A DNA stretch of 64,000 nucleotides from Roseicyclus mahoneyensis. GTDB taxonomy: Bacteria; Pseudomonadota; Alphaproteobacteria; Rhodobacterales; Rhodobacteraceae. The position numbers and the translations under genes were made by a program. The stretch lies in NCBI RefSeq assembly GCF_003148775.1, contig NZ_QGGW01000002.1, positions 62,001 through 126,000 of the forward strand. Reading direction: 5' to 3'. Position 1 is the first letter of the stretch. Each line of letters begins with the position of its first letter. Below are positions 38,817 to 46,849 of the stretch, in pieces. The notes below the pieces were generated by a model that saw nothing but the letters and a program-made list of their open reading frames with translations, did no database searches and was not told the DNA's origin.

Positions 38817-40380
38817 CGCACTGGCCTATGACCGCGTCGCGCTGCGCCATGACGGAGCGGCCACAGACGCTGTGGGGCCAGTGTCGTTGACGCTGCACGG
38901 GGAGGAACGGGTGCTGCTTCTGGGGCCGTCGGGCGCGGGCAAATCCACCTTGCTGCAGGCCGCGACGGGGCTGATGCCGGCCTCGATCCCCGGCAGACGG
39001 CGGGGCGACATTTACCTCAACGGGCAGCTGGTGGACAGCCGCCGACCCGCCGATTGGGCCGATACCTGCAGCTATCTGTTTCAGGACGCAGGCCAGACCC
39101 TTGCGGGCTTTACCGTGCGCGACGAGATCGCCTTTGGCCCCGAAAACCGAGGAATTGCCCCCGCACAGATGCCCGCTCTGATCGCCAAGGCGATGGCACG
39201 GGCGGCGATACCGGCAAGCTGGGACGACCGCCGCATCACGACCTTGTCCGGAGGAGAGCGGCAACTGGTGGCAATCGCGGCACTTCTCGCACAGGGCGCG
39301 CCGATCACGCTGGCCGATGAACCCATGGCGAGCCTTGCGCCGGCAGCTGCCCGGCGCATGGCCGATCTTCTGCTCGCGCCGGGCGCAACGACCCTTGTGG
39401 TCGAGCACAAACCCGGCCCTATCCTCGCCCGGAGCGACCGCTGTGTGGCCATCGGCAGGACCGGTCGGGTGATTGCGGATGGCGTTCCGGCGGATATCTT
39501 TCCGGCGCAGGCGGAGGTTCTGGCCAAGGAGGGGATATCCCTGCCGCTGGGGATCAGGTTGCATCTGGCCTTCCCCGACCTGATCGGGCCCTTCGGCGTC
39601 TTGGACAAGTGGCGAACCAGTCCGCCCGCCGCGCGGGTGCGCACCCTGCGCGATGCCCTGCTGCCCGCCCCGATACCGCCAGGCGACATTATTGTGACGC
39701 TGTCTGACGTGGCCTGCGCGCCCGCCTTCGGACCGGTCGTCCTGAGGGATCTGTCGCTGGCATTGCGCGCGGGCGAGGTGGTTGCGATTGTCGGGCCGAA
39801 CGGTGTCGGGAAATCCACGCTGGCGGCCTGCCTCGCGGGGTTGCTGCCGCCACGGGGGGGGCGACGCAAAGGTCCAGCGGGTGCCATGGCATTCCAGAAC
39901 CCGGAGGCCCACTTCAGCCGCGAAAGCGTGCGCGCCGAACTGGAGACAGTGACCGAGGATGGTGCCGGGGTCGCGCGCATTCTCGGACGCTGGGGGCTCG
40001 AGCACGTCGCGCATCAGCACCCCTTCACCCTGTCGCAGGGGCAAAAGCGCCGGCTGGCGCTGGCGCTTTTGTCCGAAACCGACAGGTGGCCCGTGCTGAT
40101 CCTCGATGAGCCCACTGCGGGCCTCGATGGTGCGGCCGAGGCGGCGCTCGGCGCCCATATTCGCACGCTTGCCCGCGCGGGACGCGCCATCGGCGTGATC
40201 ACCCATGATCTGGATTTTGCCCTCGCCGTGGCCGACCGCGCCTTGTTGTTGGACCGAGGCGGGCTGCGTTTCGATGGCCCCTGCGCCACCTTGATGCGGG
40301 ATCCTTTGCGTCTGGCGGAAGCCGGTTTGCTGCCCCCGACCGCCGCGCCACTGCTTGACTGGCTGGAGCGCGCATGCTGA
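38809..40380 (+). CDS. ykoD: YkoD, double ATPase of the ECF transporter
   Basis: The 523-residue protein contains two ABC ATPase domains in tandem. The first has Walker A GPSGAGKST and LSGGERQLVAIAALLAQG followed by LADEP. The second has Walker A GPNGVGKST, LSQGQKRRLALALLSE and LILDEPTAGLD. They correspond to the A and A' subunits of ECF systems. The ATG at 38809 overlaps the ykoE stop; an in-frame GTG at 38791 is possible. It overlaps ykoC by 7 bases. Confidence 0.94.
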   Translation: MFDALAYDRVALRHDGAATDAVGPVSLTLHGEERVLLLGPSGAGKSTLLQAATGLMPASIPGRRRGDIYLNGQLVDSRRPADWADTCSYLFQDAGQTLAGFTVRDEIAFGPENRGIAPAQMPALIAKAMARAAIPASWDDRRITTLSGGERQLVAIAALLAQGAPITLADEPMASLAPAAARRMADLLLAPGATTLVVEHKPGPILARSDRCVAIGRTGRVIADGVPADIFPAQAEVLAKEGISLPLGIRLHLAFPDLIGPFGVLDKWRTSPPAARVRTLRDALLPAPIPPGDIIVTLSDVACAPAFGPVVLRDLSLALRAGEVVAIVGPNGVGKSTLAACLAGLLPPRGGRRKGPAGAMAFQNPEAHFSRESVRAELETVTEDGAGVARILGRWGLEHVAHQHPFTLSQGQKRRLALALLSETDRWPVLILDEPTAGLDGAAEAALGAHIRTLARAGRAIGVITHDLDFALAVADRALLLDRGGLRFDGPCATLMRDPLRLAEAGLLPPTAAPLLDWLERAC

Positions 40381-41114
40381 AGGGCTTCCATCCCCTGCCA
40401 AAGCTTGCGCTTTGCCTTGCCTTTATCCTGGCCTCGCTGCTGATCTTCCGGCTGTCGTTTCAGCTCGCACTGCTGGTCCTCGCGGCGGGATTGCTGGTGA
40501 TCGACGCGCGCATTCCCCTGCGGCGGGTCCTTTTGCTGATGGTGCCTTTCGCCCTGTTCGGCTTCGGGTTCTTCACCACATCGGTGCTGTTTCGGGCGGA
40601 GTCGGGATTTGCGCTGCAGATGGCGCAAGAGCAGGGCGGCGGGCCCGAGGTCGCGCCGGGCCTCGTGCTGTTTTTCCGTGTTCTCGCCTGCGGCATGATC
40701 TCGGCGCTTTTCGCGCTGACGACCGATCCAGGTCGGCTGGTCCGGGCGCTCATGGAACATGTGCGCCTGCCCGCGCCCGCAGGCTTTGCCCTGATGCAGG
40801 CCATGCACATGGTGCCCGATCTGCGTGACGAAATGGTGCAGATGCGCATGGCCCGCGCGATCCGGTTGGGTCGGCCCTTGCGGCGTTTCCCGTCATTGGC
40901 CGAGGCGGTATCGCTGGCGATTCCACTTTTGGCCTATGCGATCCGCCGTGCCACGCGCGCTGCCCTTTCTTTCGAGGCGCGGGGTTTGCAGATAGGCATG
41001 TCACGGACCCACCTGCCACAGCCGCCGATGACGCGGACAGATATGATCCTGGCCTCGGTTGGAACGGGCATTCTTGTCGGGATCTCGACCGCCACGCTTC
41101 TGGTTGGGGGCTGA
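40374..41114 (+). CDS. ykoC: YkoC, transmembrane T component of the ECF transporter
   Basis: The 246-residue EcfT-type protein begins MLKGFHPLPKLALCLAF. It has about five membrane helices and the coupling-helix region MARAIRLGRPLRRFPSLAEA, with the Ala-Arg-Gly-type motif EARGLQIG near the C-terminus. It completes the ykoFEDC set, and all parts overlap or nearly touch. Confidence 0.92.
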   Translation: MLKGFHPLPKLALCLAFILASLLIFRLSFQLALLVLAAGLLVIDARIPLRRVLLLMVPFALFGFGFFTTSVLFRAESGFALQMAQEQGGGPEVAPGLVLFFRVLACGMISALFALTTDPGRLVRALMEHVRLPAPAGFALMQAMHMVPDLRDEMVQMRMARAIRLGRPLRRFPSLAEAVSLAIPLLAYAIRRATRAALSFEARGLQIGMSRTHLPQPPMTRTDMILASVGTGILVGISTATLLVGG

Positions 41115-41250
41115 TCGGCCCTGTCCACGCCGCAGGTCGCGCGCGCCGATCGTCCAAGCCATCTGCCGGGTCCGGGGTCGCGCTGGTGCATCCGCCGAAG
41201 CTCAGCCGGGATCGAGGCGCTACCGTCTCGAGTAAGGAGAGATTGCCATA

Positions 41251-41271
41251 TTGATTTCGATTCGCTATCAA
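41251..41271. promoter_or_regulatory. Inverted repeat TTGAT-N11-ATCAA before the MarR gene
   Basis: The arms TTGAT (41251-41255) and ATCAA (41267-41271) straddle 11 bases and end 6 bases before the ATG at 41278. MarR-type regulators commonly bind such repeats over their own promoter or start. The spacing is not that of an FNR site (which needs four). If translation began at the TTG at 41251, the repeat would be coding. Confidence 0.35.
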
Positions 41272-41277
41272 AGGCGC

Positions 41278-41880
41278 ATGAAGGATGAACCCCGGACACC
41301 GGAACGCATCGCGGAACTGCTGGTCCATGTCGGCCGTGCTGCGCGGAGCGAGGATTCCGGCTCGGACCTCACGGCGGCACAATGGACCTGCCTGCGCTTT
41401 TTCTCCCGCGCCAATGGCAGCACAAGGACCCCATCCGGCTTCGCCAGTTTCCAGGCAACGACGCGGGGCACCGCCTCGCAGATCATCAAGACGCTCGAAC
41501 GTCGGGGGCTGATCGTGCGGACCCGGTCCGAACGCGACCGGCGGAGCGTGTGTTTCGACCTGACGGACGAGGGCACGGCCATGCTGGCGCGCGATCCGCT
41601 GCGCCAGCTGATCGGCGTGGTCGGCGCGTTGGCAACGACCGAACGCGACGGTTTTCTGGCGACGCTGTCTCGGCTGTCGAACGCGCTCGCCTTTCGGCGG
41701 GACATGCCCGCCTTCGGCACCTGCCGGGACTGCAGCCATTTCGGGACATCGGGTGACACCGCCTTTTGCGCCTGCATGGCGGCGGAACTGGCGGCAGAAG
41801 ACACGACAAAGCTTTGTGCAAGCTATAGCGGGCCGACTCTGACGAGGCGCAGCGAAGGAAAGCACGACGATGCAGCCTGA
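41278..41880 (+). CDS. MarR family regulator with a C-terminal five-cysteine tail
   Basis: The 200-residue protein has a MarR winged helix (about 10-130: LTAAQWTCLRFFSRAN, TTRGTASQIIKTLERRGLI, SERDRRSVCFDLTDEG). A tail follows with cysteines spaced C-X2-C-X11-C-X-C-X13-C (GTCRDCSHF, AFCACM, KLCASY). Most MarR proteins stop before such a tail. The cluster could hold an Fe-S centre or zinc. The next two genes are Fe-S assembly factors and overlap it, so it may be the module's sensor. A TTG at 41251 after AAGGAGA is an alternative start. Confidence 0.8.
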   Translation: MKDEPRTPERIAELLVHVGRAARSEDSGSDLTAAQWTCLRFFSRANGSTRTPSGFASFQATTRGTASQIIKTLERRGLIVRTRSERDRRSVCFDLTDEGTAMLARDPLRQLIGVVGALATTERDGFLATLSRLSNALAFRRDMPAFGTCRDCSHFGTSGDTAFCACMAAELAAEDTTKLCASYSGPTLTRRSEGKHDDAA

Positions 41881-43033
41881 TCACCCCGCAGGTCCACGCA
41901 TGATCGCCATCAGCAGCGGCAAGGGCGGCGTGGGAAAATCGACGGTCACAGCCAACATTGCCGTGGCCATGGCCGATGCGGGCCTGTCCGTCGGCGTGGT
42001 CGACGCCGACATCTACGGCCCGTCGATCCCACGGATGCTCGGCATTCGCGCACGAAAGCCCGCGATGTCGCCTGATCAGAAGATCGTCCCGGCCTTGGCG
42101 CATGGGGTCAAGGTCATCTCCATGGCCATGCTCACCGATGACGACGCGCCGGCGATCCTGCGCGGTCCCATGGTGGCCAAATACCTGCAGATGTTCATCC
42201 GTCAGGTGGATTGGGGGGACCTTGACGTGCTGCTTCTGGACCTGCCGCCGGGGACCGGGGACATCCAGTTGACGCTGGCGCAGGCCTTTCCCCTGTCGGG
42301 CGCGGTCGTGGTCAGCACGCCGCAAGATGTCAGCCTCAAGATCGCGCGGCGGGGCCTGCGCATGATGGAGCAGGTCAATGTGCCGATCCTTGGCGTGATC
42401 GAGAACATGAGCGGCTTCACCTGCCCCGGCTGCGGAACCGTAACCCATATCTTTCACGAGGGCGGCGGAGAGGCCATCGCGCGAGAATTGGGCGTGGCAT
42501 TTCTGGGCAAGGTGCCGCTCGATCCCGATGTGGTCGATTGCGGCGATGACGGGCGGCCCGTGGTGCGCGCCGCGCCGGAAAGCCCGGCCGCCGAGGCCTA
42601 TCGCGCCATCGCGGCGGCGCTGGCGGAGGGCGCGCGCGCGCCGGGTGGCATTGCCACGCCATTCGTGTGGTCGATCCCCGAGGGGGCGGGCAAACCAGCC
42701 CCGGCGCGGGGCACAACGGAGGCCCCCCCGGACTGCCTGAGCGCGCTCGACCATGACAACGCTGGTCTGGTCCTGCACTGGGCCGACGGCACCGAACAAC
42801 GGCTTGCCGACCGGGACCTGCGCCTTGCCTGCCGCTGCGCGCAATGCCGAGACGAGATGACGAGCGCCCGGATTCTCGATCCGGCGCGCGTGCCGCTCGA
42901 CCTGCGTATCACGCGCATCTGGAGCATCGGCAACTATGCTCTCGGAATGGCCTTCAGCGACGGGCACGATACCGGCATCTACACGTTCAAGGCGCTTTAC
43001 GCGATGCAGGGCCTGGAGCTTGAGGATGTCTGA
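41870..43033 (+). CDS. Mrp/ApbC-type P-loop ATPase fused to a DUF971 domain
   Basis: The 387-residue protein has an N-terminal Mrp/NBP35 ATPase (Walker A SSGKGGVGKST at about 15-25; VDADIYGPSIPRMLGI; LDLPPGTGDIQLTLAQ; cluster-bridging CPGCG with Cys about 185 and 188). After a linker near 255-280 comes a DUF971 domain (GBBH-like N-terminal, with LACRCAQCRDE). Mrp/ApbC proteins carry and deliver Fe-S clusters. It overlaps the MarR stop by 11 bases and the next gene by 8, so the trio is one translational unit. Confidence 0.9.
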   Translation: MQPDHPAGPRMIAISSGKGGVGKSTVTANIAVAMADAGLSVGVVDADIYGPSIPRMLGIRARKPAMSPDQKIVPALAHGVKVISMAMLTDDDAPAILRGPMVAKYLQMFIRQVDWGDLDVLLLDLPPGTGDIQLTLAQAFPLSGAVVVSTPQDVSLKIARRGLRMMEQVNVPILGVIENMSGFTCPGCGTVTHIFHEGGGEAIARELGVAFLGKVPLDPDVVDCGDDGRPVVRAAPESPAAEAYRAIAAALAEGARAPGGIATPFVWSIPEGAGKPAPARGTTEAPPDCLSALDHDNAGLVLHWADGTEQRLADRDLRLACRCAQCRDEMTSARILDPARVPLDLRITRIWSIGNYALGMAFSDGHDTGIYTFKALYAMQGLELEDV

Positions 43034-44303
43034 CGCGGCAGCCGGTCGCCGGATCCGCGCGCAAGGCTCGGCCGGCGACGCGGATGTCATGGGTTTCGTG
43101 CTCGACGCGCCGGTGCAGGCGGGCCGATCGGCCCGTTTCGATGCGCCCGGCGACGCGCCGCTGGCGCGTGCGCTCTTCGCCATTCAAGGCATCACTCGGG
43201 TAGAGGTGCGGGACGCGACGATCTGGGTAAAGAAGGATGCGGCCGCCGACTGGAGGGTGCTGAAACCGGACATCGCCGCCGCGGTCCGCAAGGTGCTGGA
43301 CGAAACCGTCACGCCCTTGTCGGAGCGAGCCGGTGCTGAGGACCCCAACACCGACGCGGTGCTTTTGCATCGGGTCGAAGAGCTTCTGGACCGGCAGGTC
43401 AACCCTTCGGTCGCAGCGCATGGCGGGCATATCTCGGCTGACAGGGTCGAGGCCGGCACGGTCTATCTGCGCATGTCGGGCGGATGCCAAGGCTGCGCGG
43501 CCTCTGCTGCGACGTTGCGCGAGGGGGTGGAGCGGATGCTGCGCGCCGCCTTGCCACAGATCGCCGCGATCGTCGATGTGACCGACCATGCCGCCGGGGA
43601 CAGTCCCTTTTACGCCCGCCCAAACACGCCTTCGCCGACCCTGAACAGACCCGTCCCGGGCGGCGTCATCGGATGGCAGGACGGGCGTGTCACCGTCGAT
43701 CCCGATTTCCTTGCGCCGCGTCTGGGGCTGACGCCCGAGACACTGCGCGAGGGCTTTCGCACCGGCGATGTCGTCGGCGTCACGGAAACTGGCGAGGGTG
43801 CGGATGCCGGAAAGACACGCATCATCCTGCGCAGTCCGACCCGGGCCTGGGCGGCAGAGATCGACGATATGGGCGCAGCCCGCGAAGTTCCGCCACCACG
43901 TCTGGTCGAAGCCTCGACCGCACGGGAGCAGAACCTGCCGAACCGCGTCCGCGCGCATCTGGAAGGGCTGGCAGAGGGCGAGGCGCCGATCAGCTACGGG
44001 ACGCTTGCCCGCTCGCTCGGACTCTGGATGCCGGGATCGGTGGGCAAGGTCACGCGCGCGCTGGAGGCGACGATGCGGGAAGACGCCGCCGCCGGTCGCC
44101 CCTTCATCGCTGCGCGCGCGGTCAGTCGCGGGCATGGAACCCTGCCCGGTCGCGGCTTCTTCGATCTTGCACAGGCCTTGTCTCGTGGGCCGCGGCACGG
44201 TCAGAGCGATAAGGAGTTTCACCTTGGCGAACTGCGCCAGCTGATCGAGATGATCGCGGTTCGGCCAACGAAGTCCCCGCTTTCCGACAACAGCGGCGCA
44301 TAG
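43026..44303 (+). CDS. Nfu-type Fe-S scaffold fused to DUF6522-like and winged-helix-like domains
   Basis: The 425-residue protein has, in order: an Nfu N-terminal domain (about 15-95, GFVLDAPVQAGRSARFDAPG), a NifU C-terminal cluster-binding domain with GGCQGCAAS (Cys about 154 and 157), and a DUF6522-like segment (about 195-280, VTVDPDFLAPRLGLTPETLR). A C-terminal module follows (about 295-375, ISYGTLARSLGL and LPGRGFFDLAQAL) that resembles small winged-helix folds. Ordinary NfuA ends after the CxxC domain. The two extra domains are assigned by weak similarity. Start ATG 43026 overlaps the Mrp stop. Confidence 0.75.
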   Translation: MSDAAAGRRIRAQGSAGDADVMGFVLDAPVQAGRSARFDAPGDAPLARALFAIQGITRVEVRDATIWVKKDAAADWRVLKPDIAAAVRKVLDETVTPLSERAGAEDPNTDAVLLHRVEELLDRQVNPSVAAHGGHISADRVEAGTVYLRMSGGCQGCAASAATLREGVERMLRAALPQIAAIVDVTDHAAGDSPFYARPNTPSPTLNRPVPGGVIGWQDGRVTVDPDFLAPRLGLTPETLREGFRTGDVVGVTETGEGADAGKTRIILRSPTRAWAAEIDDMGAAREVPPPRLVEASTAREQNLPNRVRAHLEGLAEGEAPISYGTLARSLGLWMPGSVGKVTRALEATMREDAAAGRPFIAARAVSRGHGTLPGRGFFDLAQALSRGPRHGQSDKEFHLGELRQLIEMIAVRPTKSPLSDNSGA

Positions 44304-44561
44304 CGGCTGGTCGGGCTGGGCAGGATGCAAGCCCGGTGCTGCGTCCCGGCTTTTCGAACAACATCTTGCACCTGCAGCCAAACCGGAGGGCATTATCCCT
44401 TGCGGGATAGGACAGGTTCTCACCGGACTTCGTCGATGTCGGCGAGCACGAGAGCCTCCTGACGGTCGCGTACACGGGCGGCAGGCTACGGAAACGCCGA
44501 CCTGACCTATGCTGCAAGCTTGATTTACCATGCAAGCCGGAACCGGACCAAGGGGCATGCC
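44304..44561. other. Non-coding spacer after the Fe-S module
   Basis: I see no gene, terminator or repeat of note in these 258 bases; open frames here are short shadows. It marks the boundary between the thiamine/Fe-S block and the conserved Trm112-LON-CnoX block. Confidence 0.4.
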
Positions 44562-45005
44562 ATGACCGTGAACCGCATCATCGCCGCTGTCTTGTTGGGC
44601 ACGGCATCGCTCGTGACCGCCTTCACCTTTGCCGTGGCGGCCAACAACATGGCGTTCACCACCATGATGTCGGGTCTTGCCTGCATCGGGACCGCCGTTG
44701 CCGCGCTCAAGGCGCCATCGGGTCGGCGGGCCTGGGGGCGCGGGTTCCTTGGCCTTGCCGCGACCCTTCTCGTGATGCCGTTCTTGCTGGCCTCGGCATT
44801 GGGGCAGCAGTTCGACTACCATACGGCGCAGAGCTTTCTCGACGACGAAACCGCGCTCAGCGGGGCGATCGTCTCGGGCCTGCTTGTAGGCGTCAGCACG
44901 CTTTTCGGTATGGTCTTCGGGGCCATCTCACTGGTGATCGGGTTGCTCCTGAACCGCGCCCCTGCCCCGCCATGGCAACCACCGCAGGACATGCCACGCG
45001 ACTGA
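44562..45005 (+). CDS. Predicted small inner-membrane protein
   Basis: The 147-residue protein (MTVNRIIAAVLLGTASLVTA) has four hydrophobic stretches, the last being LLVGVSTLFGMVFGAISLVI. The ATG at 44562 follows AAGGGG. The C-terminus is proline-rich (PAPPWQPPQDMPRD). No family recognised. It converges on the Trm112 gene. Confidence 0.6.
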   Translation: MTVNRIIAAVLLGTASLVTAFTFAVAANNMAFTTMMSGLACIGTAVAALKAPSGRRAWGRGFLGLAATLLVMPFLLASALGQQFDYHTAQSFLDDETALSGAIVSGLLVGVSTLFGMVFGAISLVIGLLLNRAPAPPWQPPQDMPRD

Positions 45006-45010
45006 CCGTC

Positions 45011-45196
45011 TCAATCCACCGCGCGCGCCTCGCTTTCCAGCATGATCGGAATGCCGTCGCGGATCGGAAAGGCCAGATGCGCGGCCTTGGACACCAGTTC
45101 CTGCCGGTCTGCGTCATAGCTCAGGGGCGCATGGGTCATGGGGCAAACCAGCGCCTCGAGCATGCGGCGGTCCGTGGGGGCGTCGCCCTCACTCAT
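45011..45196 (-). CDS. Trm112 family protein
   Basis: The 61-residue protein has the Trm112/YcaR core [18 protein letters not shown] and [18 protein letters not shown]. Eukaryotic Trm112 activates methyltransferases; bacterial members are uncharacterised. Only one cysteine of the usual zinc knuckle is present, as is common in Rhodobacterales. It overlaps the LON-domain gene by 4 bases. Confidence 0.9.
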   Translation of the reverse strand: MSEGDAPTDRRMLEALVCPMTHAPLSYDADRQELVSKAAHLAFPIRDGIPIMLESEARAVD

Positions 45197-45843
45197 TGCA
45201 TCTGTTCCTCGGGGCCGCCGCCGCGCAGCGAGAACTCGATCAAGGTCACAAGCGTCTCTCGCCGGGTGCTGAGCGACGGCGCCTCGAGCAGGGCCTGCTT
45301 TTCCTCGGGCGGGAAGGGGCAGAGCATCGAGAGCGAGTTGATCAGCAACTCGTCCTCGGCCTCTTTCATGCTGTCCCAGTCGGTCGACAGCGACATGGCG
45401 TCGAAATAGCGGCCCAGAAGATCAAGGAAACGGGCGCGGTCAAAGCTGTGATCGACCTCGGTCGGGCCAAGATCGGCGGCGAACCCGTCCCAAGAGACAT
45501 CGACGCGGCGGTAAGGCGTGAACCCCGTCACCTCCTGCTTGATGCGGAACCGCGACATGCCGGCGAGCGTGATCATGTAGCGCCCATCCTCGGTTTCCGA
45601 GAATTGCGTCACACGACCGGCGCAACCAATGGCATGCAGGCGCTTTTCGGACGATCCGGGCACCTCGCGCGATTGCACCATTCCGATCAGGCGGTGGGGC
45701 GTCTTGAGCGCGTCATCGAGCATCGCAAGGTAGCGCGGCTCGAAAATGTGCAGCGGCAGCCGCGCCCGGGGCAAAAGCAGCGCGCCGGGCAGCGGAAAGA
45801 TCGGGATCGTCTCGGGCAGGTCATGTGCTGTCATCATGGGCAT
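45193..45843 (-). CDS. LON peptidase N-terminal (substrate-binding) domain protein
   Basis: The 216-residue protein has the LON N-domain signature [20 protein letters not shown] followed by [15 protein letters not shown] and [10 protein letters not shown]. No protease or AAA domain follows. Such stand-alone proteins occur next to Trm112 and a CnoX-like thioredoxin in many alphaproteobacteria; function unknown. Three ATGs compete near the start (45843, 45837, 45834). Confidence 0.88.
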   Translation of the reverse strand: MPMMTAHDLPETIPIFPLPGALLLPRARLPLHIFEPRYLAMLDDALKTPHRLIGMVQSREVPGSSEKRLHAIGCAGRVTQFSETEDGRYMITLAGMSRFRIKQEVTGFTPYRRVDVSWDGFAADLGPTEVDHSFDRARFLDLLGRYFDAMSLSTDWDSMKEAEDELLINSLSMLCPFPPEEKQALLEAPSLSTRRETLVTLIEFSLRGGGPEEQMQ

Positions 45844-45864
45844 GGAACTAGCCCCCCAAGGCGA

Positions 45865-46803
45865 TCAGGCAAAGATCATCGAGCTGAGCCTGCGCCGCCC
45901 GGCCAATGCGATCGGATCTTGCGGCTTGAGCGCGTCAAAGATGGTGAAAAGCTGCGTCTTGGCGGCCGCATTGTTCCACTCGCGGTCGCGACGGAACAGG
46001 TCGAGCAATTCGTCGACCGCCTCTTGGACCTGTCCACTTGCGTGCAGCGCCAGCGCGTAGTCGAACCGCGCCTGATGATTGCCCGGATCGGCCTCGACCG
46101 CAGCCTGAAGGTCGGCCAGCGGCCCGGCCTTTGCGGCCTGCCGGGCCAGCGCGATCTGGGCACGCACGGCCTCAAGCTCGGGGGCGGTTGCGATCTTGGC
46201 GGGGGCGGTGTTCAAGATGCCCTCGGCCTTGTCCAGCTCGCCCATGGCCACATGCGCACGGGCCAGACCACCCATCGCACCCGCATGCTCGGGGTCTTCG
46301 CCCAAGATGCCTGCAAAGACCTGCGCAGCCTCCAGCGCGGCACCCTCGGCCAGCATCTGTTCGGCGGCCTCGACCGCCTCGGCCAGCCCGCCGTCGCCCG
46401 TCAGCGCGGTCAGCCGGTCGATGAAGTCGCGGATCTGGCTTTGCGGGATCGCACCTTGGAACATGTCCACGGGCCGCCCGTCGAAGAAGGCCACGACCGT
46501 GGGAATGGATTGCAGCGGCAGGCCCTGCTGGGCCAGCGCGCCCGCCAGCCGCTGTTCGCGGTCGACGTCGATCTTGACCATCCGGACCTTGCCCTTGGCC
46601 GCCGTCACCGCCGCCTCCAGCATCGGGCCGAGCGTCTTGCACGGCCCGCACCAGGTGGCCCAGAAATCGACGATCACGGGCACCTCGCGGCTGCCCTCGA
46701 TCACGTCGGCCATGAATGTCGCCTCGGTACCGTCCTTGATCAGGTCGGTTGCGGCCGTCTGGCCCTGTCCGAGCTCCAGCATCGTCGTCTCCGTCATATC
46801 CAT
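45865..46803 (-). CDS. Thioredoxin-TPR co-chaperone (CnoX/YbbN-like)
   Basis: The 312-residue protein has an N-terminal thioredoxin domain with a canonical WCGPC (Cys about 52 and 55) and IPTVVAFFDGRPVDMFQG, followed by TPR helices (residues about 150-300, FDYALALHASGQVQEAVDELL). E. coli CnoX has lost the second-site cysteine pattern; here the reductive CGPC is intact, so disulfide reductase activity is plausible. It is 21 bases upstream of the LON gene in the same operon. Confidence 0.9.
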   Translation of the reverse strand: MDMTETTMLELGQGQTAATDLIKDGTEATFMADVIEGSREVPVIVDFWATWCGPCKTLGPMLEAAVTAAKGKVRMVKIDVDREQRLAGALAQQGLPLQSIPTVVAFFDGRPVDMFQGAIPQSQIRDFIDRLTALTGDGGLAEAVEAAEQMLAEGAALEAAQVFAGILGEDPEHAGAMGGLARAHVAMGELDKAEGILNTAPAKIATAPELEAVRAQIALARQAAKAGPLADLQAAVEADPGNHQARFDYALALHASGQVQEAVDELLDLFRRDREWNNAAAKTQLFTIFDALKPQDPIALAGRRRLSSMIFA

Positions 46804-46849
46804 GCGCGTTGCGCCCTATATGCGCGCCGCGGGTCCGCGCGCCAAGGGT

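Noticed and set aside
38743-40401. A 552-codon minus-strand open frame
   Set aside because: It is antisense to ykoD, whose two ABC ATPase domains are unmistakable.
41251-41271. Reading the TTGAT...ATCAA repeat as an FNR box
   Set aside because: The arms are 11 bases apart, not 4, so FNR would not recognise it; a MarR operator is more likely.
42987-44822. A 611-codon minus-strand open frame
   Set aside because: It is the shadow of the Nfu fusion gene and the following spacer; it has no recognisable domain.
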